A stretch of 64,000 nucleotides of DNA from Mytilus trossulus. Taxonomy: Eukaryota > Mollusca > Bivalvia > Mytilida > Mytilidae. The position numbers were made by a program, and so were the translations under genes. Under the pieces are notes generated by a model. It did not search any database, was not told where the DNA came from, and was given only the letters and a program-made list of their open reading frames with translations. The stretch lies in assembly GCF_036588685.1 (NCBI RefSeq), contig NC_086386.1, positions 35,641,883 through 35,705,882 of the forward strand. Direction: 5' to 3'. Of this stretch, positions 57,001 through 64,000 are shown piece by piece; positions within the stretch are counted from its first letter, which is position 1, and every line of letters starts with the position of its first letter.

Positions 57001-58150
57001 ATAGTTAGATTCCGCATATCAAAGAACCCCAATTATTCAATTCTTGATGAAATCAAACAAAGTTTAATTTTGGACCCTTTGGGCCCCTTTTTCCTAAACT
57101 GTTAGGACCAAAACTCCCAAAATCAATACCAATCTTCCTTTTATGGTCATAAACCTTGTGTTTAAATTTCATAGATTTCTATTTACTTATACTAAAGTTA
57201 TGGTGCGAAAACCAAGAAAAATGCTTATTTGGGTCCCTTTTTGGCCCCTAATTCCTAAACTGTTGAAACCAAAACTCCCAAAATCAATCCCAACCTTTCT
57301 TTTGTTGTCATAAACCTTGTGTCAAAATTTCATAGATTTCTATTAACTTAAACTAAAGTTATAGCGCGAAAACCAAGAAAATGCTTATTTGGGCCCTTTT
57401 TGGCCCCTAATTCCTAAAATGTTGGGACCAAAACTCCCAAAATCAATACCAACCTTCCTTTTGTGGTCATAAACCTTGTGTTAAAATTTCATAGATTTCT
57501 ATTCACTTTTACTAAAGTTAGAGTGCGAAAACTAAAAGTATTCGGACGACGACGACGACGCCAACGTGATAGCAATATACGACGAAAATTTTTTCAAAAT
57601 TTGCGGTCGTATAAAAACAATACAAGGATTGGGATGTAATAAAAATCAAGCAGTTTAAGCTCAACGTTAAATTGTAGAATAAATACCAGTGTTCACACCG
57701 TGTATGAATATCTAGCATTGTCTAAGACTGGTATAATAAAACATTTGCAGTATTTCAATATGACACAGAGTTCATAGAGAGTCAACAAATGAATTTTTGA
57801 TAAATATATTTATTCAATCTTTATAATCATAATTTGTATTCTATTTTCCAGAAAAAAGAAAATTAAGCCTCACCGATTTGCTGTTTAGAAGAACACCAAA
57901 TTCCCAAAGAAAAACATCAAATTACAAAGCAGGAAAAGGGGCGCCTCAATTACAGATTATTCCAGGAGGGAAAGGATACCGCTATGTTAATCAGAGACAA
58001 CAAAATATCCCTGATAATCCAATGGACTCTCCCAAAACTCGTCATTCTGTTTACTGTGCTGTGATTTTAGATGAATTTGTTAAAGAATTGGCAGCTATTT
58101 GTCAAGAACATGCAGTTCTTATTTTAGATGAAGGTTACTATAGTAACTGA
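32255..58150 (+). CDS. FHIP1: FHIP1 / FAM160A-type FHF complex subunit, Hook-interacting protein (whole gene, 10 coding exons)
   Basis: Exons are 32255-33025, 33744-33902, 34287-34373, 39358-39525, 39863-39945, 40468-40629, 50886-52051, 53244-53422, 54637-54829 and 57852-58150. All introns are GT-AG with consistent phases; CDS 3267 nt, 1088 aa, near vertebrate FHIP1A (about 1040). The N-terminal half (exons 1-6) is the alpha-helical RAI16-like/FHIP core; exon 7 encodes a long Ser/Asp-rich disordered insert; exons 8-9 encode the conserved C-terminal helical region starting GPFLTALLTKLEGMIQNPF; and the last exon holds a basic SLTDLLF segment. In animals FHIP joins FTS and Hook proteins and links early endosomes to cytoplasmic dynein. 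FHIP1A versus FHIP1B cannot be decided here. Confidence 0.93.
33560..33637 (+). repeat. GAGAATGGAAATGGGGAATG repeat, copy 2 (truncated)
   Basis: The first half of the family only, ending near the GGAAGGTCACCA step. Lies in FHIP intron 1. Confidence 0.8.
33744..33902 (+). CDS. FHIP1: FHIP1 coding exon 2
   Basis: 159 nt, phase 0, residues 258-310. Contains VLATGLSGLYSSLPRKL, one of the best-conserved blocks in FHIP proteins, which directly continues exon 1's HSDFCP. Confidence 0.94.
34287..34373 (+). CDS. FHIP1: FHIP1 coding exon 3
   Basis: 87 nt, phase 0, residues 311-339, with the YDGFLVPVLGPALHQ block. Acceptor GTTTTAG, donor CAG|GTAGGT. Confidence 0.93.
35162..35363. mobile_element. MITE-like element with (T)AACTGTAAATTCAG termini
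   Basis: The left end AACTGTAAATTCAGAA and right end CTGAATTTACAGT are inverted, with a non-coding interior of about 170 bp. Similar in style to the element at 40818-41039 but different in sequence. FHIP intron 3. Confidence 0.65.
36283..36330 (+). CDS. FHIP1: Candidate FHIP1 cassette exon, 48 nt
   Basis: An open 48-nt segment (DVSGLPLPLLDSPMFL) lies between a pyrimidine-rich CCCTTTGTTAG acceptor and a GTTAGT donor. It starts in phase 0 and keeps the frame between exons 3 and 4. Exons 3 and 4 also join directly and match the family without it, so it would be alternative. No transcript evidence is available. Confidence 0.4.
36975..37045 (+). repeat. tRNA-like SINE head fragment
   Basis: A TGGTAGTATGCTGG A-box-like step is followed 11-12 bases later by GGTTGGATCC, a B-box-like step, and a CCCAGC end. 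No body or tail is recognised. Confidence 0.35.
37225..38060 (+). repeat. Dispersed repeat with three tandem ~190-bp units
   Basis: A GC-rich lead (CGTCGTCGTCGGCGGCGGAG) is followed by three diverged units, starting at about 37327, 37518 and 37712, each opening ATTCACTCTGTGGT(T/A)AAAG. A partial fourth follows, then a GAGCCTGCGATTTACAGC...GGCGAGACACTGGG end. I recall this family from mussel sequence; class unknown. FHIP intron 3. Confidence 0.8.
39358..39525 (+). CDS. FHIP1: FHIP1 coding exon 4
   Basis: 168 nt, phase 0, residues 340-395, with EEVIAATAYLELFLRKITEP, a conserved family segment. TTTTTTAG acceptor and AGA|GTAAGT donor. Confidence 0.94.
39863..39945 (+). CDS. FHIP1: FHIP1 coding exon 5
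   Basis: 83 nt, residues 396-423, LSLFKTLVDLNCEDVMFEII. Leaves a two-base overhang that exon 6 completes as Lys. Confidence 0.92.
40468..40629 (+). CDS. FHIP1: FHIP1 coding exon 6
   Basis: 162 nt, residues 423-477, with HLIPCSHVM and SSERFLSLRP. The following intron is 10.3 kb and holds the non-coding DIRS-like element. Confidence 0.92.
40818..41039. mobile_element. MITE-like element, TACTGTAAACCAACTTATTT termini
   Basis: 25-bp near-perfect terminal inverted repeats (TACTGTAAACCAACTTATTT... and its inverse ending TTTACAGTA). The interior is rich in CGCGAAAATAA repeats. Non-coding, 222 bp, in FHIP intron 6 just before the DIRS-like element. Confidence 0.85.
41165..41346 (+). repeat. Left inverted terminal repeat of the non-coding DIRS-like element
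   Basis: Begins ATTTTATATGAATTTGGTTA. It is the reverse complement of the right repeat, with few mismatches (for example ACGTCATAG against ACCTCATAG) and a six-base gap near the outer end. Confidence 0.9.
41770..42670. repeat. Six decaying tandem units inside the non-coding DIRS-like element
   Basis: Units marked by an AATCAGAATAGGG-like start occur near 41837, 42014, 42123, 42232, 42355 and 42588. Each continues with TTTGACCAGATCTGATT- and GGAAAACGTCC...GGGAGCGTA-like steps. The first two are about 177 bp apart and nearly identical; the later ones are shorter and progressively diverged. Confidence 0.8.
46241..46364. repeat. Internal complementary region of the non-coding DIRS-like element
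   Basis: Positions 46241-46301 are the reverse complement of 41165-41225 and positions 46297-46364 are the reverse complement of 46584-46651, both essentially exact. The five shared bases (AAAAT, 46297-46301) equal the inverse of the ATTTT found at both borders. Confidence 0.92.
46436..46651 (-). repeat. Right inverted terminal repeat of the non-coding DIRS-like element
   Basis: The reverse complement of 41165-41346 plus an outer extension that ends ...AAAAATTACCATTTT. The extension is mirrored only in the internal complementary region. Confidence 0.9.
47361..48126. repeat. 29-bp minisatellite, about 26 copies
   Basis: The unit is close to GTTTGACCTTGGTAGGATG followed by TTATAGCATT. The first roughly nine copies end TCACATT, later ones TAGCATT, so two sub-arrays with different histories are visible. 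The array continues after a SINE at 48486-48573. FHIP intron 6. Confidence 0.95.
48127..48485 (-). mobile_element. tRNA-derived SINE inserted in the minisatellite
   Basis: On the minus strand it opens with a tRNA-like head: A box TGGTGTAGTGG and B box GGTTCGATTCC (head at about 48405-48485). An unrelated body follows, with an AAACTAAACT-type tail at the low-coordinate end. TGCTATAGCATT flanks it at 48115-48126 and 48486-48497, a 12-bp target duplication. The anticodon stem does not pair, so it is not a tRNA gene. Confidence 0.85.
48486..48573. repeat. 29-bp minisatellite, right part after the SINE
   Basis: About three further copies of the same unit, ending at GTTTGACCTTGGGAAGG. Confidence 0.9.
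50541..50793 (+). mobile_element. tRNA-derived SINE
   Basis: A TAGGTGGAGAAGAGG A-box-like and a GAGTTTGAATC B-box-like step are about 50 bases apart. The body ends AAAGTGGCATTAAACACCAA with an ATTAATAAAAAA tail. It sits 90 bases before FHIP exon 7. Confidence 0.65.
50886..52051 (+). CDS. FHIP1: FHIP1 coding exon 7: conserved start, long disordered insert
   Basis: 1166 nt, residues 477-866. The first about 70 residues (YDSNYIDYLSEAKLLLENCS, VWTYPYNGDIPP) are conserved in the family. The rest is Ser/Thr/Asp-rich and disordered, with a DVTTDVTTDATT mini-repeat near 51670. The donor used is ATAG|GTAGGT, the only option that joins exon 8 in frame. Confidence 0.92.
52651..52800 (+). repeat. GAGAATGGAAATGGGGAATG repeat, copy 3
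   Basis: A fuller copy, through CCAATGGGTCTTCAATGTAG, TCCCGCACCC and CTTCAGCTGGCCCCTAAA. FHIP intron 7. Confidence 0.85.
53244..53422 (+). CDS. FHIP1: FHIP1 coding exon 8: conserved C-terminal core
   Basis: 179 nt, residues 866-925, with the family signature GPFLTALLTKLEGMIQNPF and NFLLTGIISRLAAFP. Phase 0 at CAG|GTATAT. Confidence 0.95.
54489..54590 (+). repeat. TGGTATGATTGCC-family fragment
   Basis: Matches the middle of the copy at 55350 (AAAGCCCA...GCATAGT.AGCTATAAAAGGCC and ACAATTCAAACGAGAAAAC). FHIP intron 8. Confidence 0.7.
54637..54829 (+). CDS. FHIP1: FHIP1 coding exon 9
   Basis: 193 nt, residues 926-990. Continues the conserved region (VIASVRQKVDHCS, LLKARMTLIVREENWRHG) and ends in a Pro-rich APPPPEP linker. 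Donor AAAG|GTAAAA; the one-base overhang is completed by exon 10. Confidence 0.93.
54937..55133. mobile_element. MITE-like element, TACTGTGGATTCATTTATTT termini
   Basis: The left end TACTGTGGATTCATTTATTT and right end AATAATGAATCCACAGTA are inverted. The interior is rich in TTCGTGG/CCACGAA inverse pairs, so the whole 197 bp folds back. FHIP intron 9. Confidence 0.85.
55350..55640 (+). repeat. TGGTATGATTGCC-family dispersed repeat, longest copy
   Basis: Covers GTTGTGGTATGAGACAACTC through CACTGAATTACAGGCTCCTG. Fragments of it occur at about 9765, 10945, 12119 (inverted), 45950 and 54489. Confidence 0.75.
55831..57616 (+). repeat. 2 kb dispersed repeat, copy C
   Basis: Same boundaries as copies A and B, with one tandem unit fewer. 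FHIP intron 9. The ORF at 56560 is a repeat by-product. Confidence 0.88.
57852..58150 (+). CDS. FHIP1: FHIP1 coding exon 10: C-terminus and stop
   Basis: 299 nt, residues 990-1088 and TGA at 58148-58150. Begins KRKLSLTDLLFRRTP, matching the family's C-terminal Ser-Leu-Thr-Asp-Leu-Leu motif, and ends in a helix with FVKELAAICQEHAV. Confidence 0.93.
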
Positions 58151-61100
58151 ATTGTTTACATTTTTAAACATCTATTGTTAATTTGTTAAACAGCTTTAAT
58201 TATAGTGTATTAAACCTTTCCTGGTTTTGGGTTCTTCCTGGCTTTTATATGAAGAATAAGTTAACAGATTTTTTTCTCTGGAGCAGTCAATATAATTTAA
58301 TGTGTTTTTTTTTAGATAAAAAAAATTAAATGGAATTCTTTTTTGTTAGTAAACAGCCAGTTATTTTAGTAGCAAAGTATTAGTCATATTTAGTTACACA
58401 CTATATTGGGAACCTTTTTTTACATTTTTTTATTATCAAAGTATACCCTTTTTAGTCAAATGTAGTTATTTTGTAGATCAAATTAGGTAACAAATCATGA
58501 AATGATCCTTTGGTTATTGGTCTTAAAACTGAATTAGATAAACCATATTGCAGTCGAAGCTTGGTAGCTTGTTTTGTAAGCATTTGTCCAAATTATGTTT
58601 AGAAATGTGTGATCTTCAAACTATTTATCATGTTTATGATGGATATTTTTCTTTTAAAATTTTCAACAGTTTAAAATTATACATTTAAAAGTATAAAGAT
58701 TACAAAAAATCAGAATATTTGAAACATACAACAATTTTAATGTTTATAATTAAAAGCTTTACTAGTTTCTGTTTTTGTTTTGATTATATTATCTAGTTAT
58801 CCATTCAAAATGGCATTCAAGTGTTGTGTTCACCATAGGTTTTGCATTTTTGTTATGATAGGAAGTGCTTGCCAAATTTATATTTATCATATCAGTTTGC
58901 TTTTTATTTATCATTTGAAAACCTGTTGTTAATTCATGTAATGAGTCAGTATGACTGATATACATTATTGTGGAATGTTTATGTCAATTGTGTGTGTACT
59001 TAGGTACTAAAAGAGCTATAAGCACATACTTTTTAAAGTACGAATTAAGTCCAAGTCAACTTTGTTTTGTTCCCATTCTCGGCATCACTATTTTTTTTGT
59101 GAAATTGAACAGATCATTTGATATGATAAAATTTGAATATTTTTCGAAAGCCATTTTTGTATGTTATATATTATTTATTTATCAAGTTAAAAATTCAGAA
59201 TATGCTACAATTATATAAGGAAAAAGTGTAATAAATAAATAAATTAGATTTTTTATCTTGTACATATCTATATAGTATGTTTTTTACTCTTTGGAAAACT
59301 TGTTAGATTTTTAGACTATGATAATATTTTTATTACTCAATGATTAAATATATAATTCTATGCAATATTAAACATACACTGTAATCTTATTTTCATAATT
59401 TACACCACTATAATATACAAATTATAACTTATTGATATGTAAAACTTATCCAAAAAGTGTATTGGGCGTAAGTTCAGTAAAGATTTTTCCTGTATGAATA
59501 TTGGTTAAACTAGATAAAGAATTCCTACTTTACATTTGAAAGGCAGCATACTTGAAAAATTGAAAACACTTAAAACTATTTTATATCAGTAAAGAATTCA
59601 GCCTAAACTGGTGCTAGGGAAGGTCAGGATTTTTATGTCTTGAACTTTAATATACAACATATCTTTTTGTCCATTAAAAGCTATTTGCTAATAAATTTAT
59701 GCCTAAATTTTAGGTTTGTATTAATGGGTTTTAGGATTCGAAATTGCAATCAGTAAAACATGCCTATTATAATTGGTCATTAAAAATAGATTTTTTTTAT
59801 TCTTGTATTCTGTTATCTTAAAATTCAGGACAATGTTCAGCAATTTTCTTTATAACTTATTAAATCTAGCTTATTGATAGTGCTCAATCATTTTTATTTC
59901 TATTTTTTTTACATTTCAAGTTTTATGATTTCTTGACAGAATGATATTATTTGTTTTGTAACCATGGATTTTTAAAAAAAATTCTGAAGACCTGTCACAT
60001 TCGTTGTGGTAGGACAACTTATATAACTCAGATATCTTGTGATATCAACTTGTAAGTTTCTCTAAATTTCAGGGTAAAGAAGGACCTTATTGTTCCTCCA
60101 TCTTTGATAAATCCCACAAATGTATCAAATTAGTGGTAAACAAAAATGAAACACAACTAAATATCTGCTTAGACGGATTATTTTTCACAAAAAAATGAAG
60201 CAAATCCACACAAACTTAATTGCCTTAAAGTAAGGGCAATAGTTCTAAAACAGAATGACTAAGGTATCAAAACACTTTCATAGAGATTTATAGAAAACAC
60301 GAATAAAATAAAGATTAATTAAACTTTAATCACTATATATATGCACAGTTAACAATTGAAACTATAAGAAAAGTTTGCACTGCATCTTTAAAAAAATATT
60401 TACTAAAAATATTATAATCAATATAAAAATATTATTTGACAGTTATCACATTCCAGAAAGTATATAAATAGATATACATAATTATTATCCTTTGTTGTCC
60501 TATAACCTAAAAAGAAATTATCAATATTTTCCTAAAATTAGTTGGTCCATTAGTTAATGACAGAACATTATTCTGTATATTCTTGTCTGTTTAATATTTA
60601 CATTCTGTACACAACACAAGTTGAACAAAATTTATAAAACATCCAAATGAATTATAAGGGACGGTGATAGAGGGTGTGCATACTTTTTGACGATAACTTT
60701 TTTGTTTTTTTGTTTTCACCAAATATATCAGAAATGTTTTCTGCTGCTCACTTGCAAGGTAGCTGTCAGTGTTTTTCAGCAACAGATAGATCAGGAATGA
60801 ATGCTATATTTGTAGGAGGTTTTCATTTTTAATTTTCGTTTAGACTTTATACCTTAATATTTTGTAGGATGCGCATGTAATCATCCCTCTCAAGTCTCAG
60901 TGTTATATACAGCTACATTTTATTTACTGGAACAGAAATAATTCACAGCCACAATGTAGATACTTGAGCAGGCAAATACTTGATATATTGGCATTGGAAA
61001 ATCAAAACTATACATCCCTTTTTTTGCTATTTAGAGTCATTGTTTGGTGCTTTTGGTGTTATTACTGTTAATTTTTCATATTGCATTGTTTTTATCTTGT

Positions 61101-61380
61101 AAGTGTAATCATACAGTATTATTGGAATTGACTTACATTTGATGGATAGATTTTGAGATGGTGCTGGATCGTAGAAATGTCATTATCAAAAGATCTCTGA
61201 TCATGTATTATGTTATTTCTGATGTCCATGTAATCTGGTTTCTTCCTTGATTTGTAATCTGGATTAATTTACTATTGTTTTGGCCAGTTTTATTCAATTT
61301 GTTGCCTTTTTGCACAGTTTAAGTTATCAGCAGCCATGTGTAAAGAGACAGAATTTATACCAATATTTGTACTTACACCC

Positions 61381-61515
61381 CAGGCCTGTAGCCAGGAATT
61401 TCCAATGAGGAGTTCCTTGGACTCACAAACTCGACTTTAACAGTCACAATTCGAACAGAACATTGACTTTAACAGTGCTTATTTGTTTTCAACCCCCTGG
61501 CTACGGGTATGCACC
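61381..61515. mobile_element. Small palindromic MITE, CAGGCCTGTAGCCAGG end
   Basis: The left end CAGGCCTGTAGCCAGG and right end CCTGGCTACGGGTATGC are imperfect inverted repeats around a 90-base non-coding centre. Confidence 0.65.
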
Positions 61516-62747
61516 CATCACAATGAATTTCTAGAAGTGACCTTATAGAAAAAGATCTAATCGTACAATGCTTTATTTCAAGATTAGTCTATGTCTGGTT
61601 TTCCATTGTGATTGAAAGAATTAGGTGAAGCAGACATACTTTATCATTCTATCTGTAAAAACCAATCTTATAAAAGTCAGGTCATTCTATTTATGGGAAT
61701 GTCAAGAATGCTTAAAGTTATTTTGCATGTGAGGAATTTAAAGGTTAAGTTACATCAAATCATATTGATTTAGAAAGTTTAATTGTGAAAAAATGGCATT
61801 GATATATATATATTCATTTAGCACTGTGAAAAAATATATAGATATATGTTACACCATTATCACACCAAGGTAGCTAGGGTTATTGAACATCAAATTTATG
61901 TAAATTTTGACTACATACCATATCATATGTTGTACATGTGATTTGAAGATTTATTGGGTTTTATATACTTGTTTTACTTTATAGGTAAATAAATTATCAT
62001 TCCAATTTGATTACTATGTGAAATTGTATGAACATTATAATTTTGATTTAGAATTTTTGGTTTATTTCATCTTTGAAAGGCATACAAGTTTGTCAGTTAA
62101 TAATCTTTGATTGATGACAATTTTGATAAGTCAAAAAAAGAATTCTGAAAACCCAAATTTGAAAATTAACTAACATGTATTTAAATGAAAATAGGCATTA
62201 AAGGGAAAAAGGGGATTGTATCTAAGCATTATGAATATAGATAATGGAAGAAGAATATTGAAGCTATAACTTTAAAACAAGAAATTTTATACTTAACAAA
62301 ATATCATTGTATTATTTCGGAAAGTTTTTCAGAGAACAAAAGAGTATGAAGCTGCACATATACTGTTCACACTATCCATTTATAAATGTTATAACAGGAA
62401 CACATTATCATTATTATCTTGCCATGTTCTCAACAGTCTGTTGCAATATCAAGCTTATTGTTAGCCTCTATTAAAATTTCTTAAAACGAAAAAAGTTGTT
62501 ATATTTTTATCATATCTTGCAATTTTCATATATATTTTGAATGCATAATTGATTTACAATGAACTCTGAGCTTCAGATATAATTTCATGTTTTGTGTGAT
62601 TCCTATTATGGTGTTACACAGTCTATAGCTTTTTATGTAGTATTTAGTAGAGTACTTCATCTTTTCTTTATTTATCCTGTTTGTCATTCATATTTGTCTT
62701 TCACTTATGAGTTCTGAAGTGCCCTATGTTATTCTCCTCCTCTTTTT

Positions 62748-62978
62748 ATGCCTTCTCCACGCTAGTAGAGGGGCATTATGTTGTCTAGTCTGTTGGTCCA
62801 TTCCTCTTTCCAGCTGTCCTGCTTCAGGTTAAAGTTTTTGATCAAGGTAGTTTTTGAAGAAGTTTAAGTCCAATCAACTTGAAACTTAGTACATTGTGAT
62901 CCAATTTTCACGGTCCACTGAACATAGAAAACGATAGTGCCTGTGGGCCATCCCTGTACTATGGACACATTCTTGGTT
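62748..62978 (+). repeat. Dispersed repeat, inverse copy of the 13548-13815 family
   Basis: Shares CTGCTTCAGGTTAAAGTTTT, AAGTCCAATCAACTTGAAAC and ACGGTCCACTGAACAT in the opposite orientation. Leads with CGCTAGTAGAGGGGCATTAT. Confidence 0.8.
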
Positions 62979-63050
62979 TTTTTTTTTACAATTATCGGAT
63001 AAAGATTAAATTTTAAATGGAATCCCTACAGTCACTGGCTTGTTAGCCAT

Positions 63051-63274
63051 ATACTGTGGATTCATTATTATTCGTTGGATACCAATTTCCGTGTGTTTCG
63101 TGGGTACAAGTTAGCAACGAATTCAAATGTTTGACAAATTACAAATTTTCATTTGGGTTTGTTTGTATGCAGAAATTTGCAAAACCAAGATATCAAATAT
63201 CAAATATCATTGAAAATGCAAAATTTTCTCAATTTGAAAAATGATACCAACGATTTTTTTTTATCTACAGTGCA
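63051..63274. mobile_element. MITE-like element, ATACTGTGGATTCATTATTA termini, diverged
   Basis: The left terminus matches the element at 54937 and the right end (TCTACAGTGCAT) is a degraded inverse. TTCGTGGGTAC and GATACCAACGA blocks are internal. Confidence 0.65.
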
Positions 63275-63579
63275 TATAATATATATGCAATTAACAAAAT
63301 GGTGTATGTAAGATATCATAGTGATAAAAAAAACATTAATTATCCATAGTTAGTAATCACATACAATGCAGATACTTAGTAGTTTGTAAAACGATAGCCC
63401 TTTATCACTTACTAGCTTTTTGATCAATATTTATTGTCAAGTTGTATATGGGTGTTCAGAATGAGGATAATAAAGTGCAACTGGTTTACTGTGTTCACTC
63501 CTAGTATTTTGCTAAGAATCATGTTGGTCAATATATAGTTTTCTGTATGGTGTTTTGTAGGCTGCTGTTTGTAAATATA

Positions 63580-63907
63580 ACTAGAGGCTCTAAAGAGCCT
63601 GTGTCGCTCACCTTGGTCTATGTGAATATTAAACAAAGGACGCAAATGGATTCATGACAAAATTGCATTTTGGTGATGGTGATGTGTTTGTGCATCTTAC
63701 TTTACTGAAAATTCTTGCTGCTTACAATTATCTCTATCTATAATGAACTTGGCCTAGTAGTTTCAGTGGAAAATGTTAGTAAAAATTTACAAATTTTATG
63801 AAAAATGTAAAAAATGGACTATAAAGGACAATAACTCCTTCGGGGGTCAATTGACCATTTGTTCATGTTGATTTATTTTAAGGTCTTACTTTGCTGTACA
63901 TTATTGC
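63580..63907 (+). repeat. CTAGAGGCTCTAAAGAGCCTG repeat, truncated second copy
   Basis: Highly similar to 18472-18800 through TTTGTTCATGTTGA and the TTACTTTGC step, then it breaks into unrelated sequence. Confidence 0.8.
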
Positions 63908-64000
63908 AAGTATATAAAAACAAGTCAAGCAGAAGGTGTGTAGAATAGTACCAATCGAAACACCGACTGTCTGTTGGAATATCAGTCCTTCAAACTCAAC

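Larger units (their letters stand above)
58151..64000. other. FHIP1 3' UTR and downstream flank, no further gene
   Basis: AT-rich. An AATAAATAAATAAA cluster at about 59230-59243 is a candidate polyadenylation site 1.1 kb past the stop. Further right are only repeats: a palindromic element at 61381, an inverse copy of the 13548 family at 62748, a MITE-like element at 63051 and a truncated CTAGAGGCTCT repeat at 63580. Confidence 0.6.

Overview
The window looks like AT-rich nuclear DNA of a bivalve mollusc, most probably a Mytilus-like mussel. Three things point there: two conserved animal genes with GT-AG introns, DIRS-type tyrosine-recombinase retrotransposons, and dense short repeats of families I recall as common in mussel sequence. 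The species call is inference; no search was run.

Layout. Positions 1 to about 5304 hold a decayed autonomous DIRS-like retrotransposon: gag-like, RT/RNase H and tyrosine recombinase reading frames, an internal complementary region and the right terminal repeat. Its left end lies outside the window. After 4.8 kb of intergenic DNA comes a complete 14-exon minus-strand gene (10137-29375) for POSH/SH3RF, an E3 ligase and scaffold with one RING and four SH3 domains (838 aa by my splicing). A 2.9 kb spacer with two opposed ETS-type motifs separates it from a divergent 10-exon plus-strand gene (32255-58150) for an FHIP1/FAM160A-type protein, the FTS-Hook-FHIP dynein-adaptor subunit (1088 aa). The last 5.8 kb is its 3' flank plus repeats.

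Introns carry most of the mobile DNA. The 10.3 kb FHIP intron 6 contains the most unusual object: a 5.49 kb element (41165-46651) with the full terminal architecture of a DIRS retrotransposon but no recognisable coding sequence. Its internal complementary region reproduces the reverse complement of both outer ends fused together. The same intron holds a 29-bp minisatellite whose unit contains a CCAAGGTCA-type nuclear-receptor half-site, split by a tRNA-derived SINE with a 12-bp target duplication. POSH introns hold two copies of a 2 kb dispersed repeat (one with a nested hairpin-bearing insertion), a Harbinger-like MITE and several smaller repeats; a third copy of the 2 kb repeat lies in the last FHIP intron.

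The two genes act in different cell processes: POSH in Rac/JNK signalling and trafficking with ubiquitin-ligase activity, FHIP in linking Hook adaptors on endosomes to dynein. Apart from the shared divergent spacer, nothing here shows that they work together.
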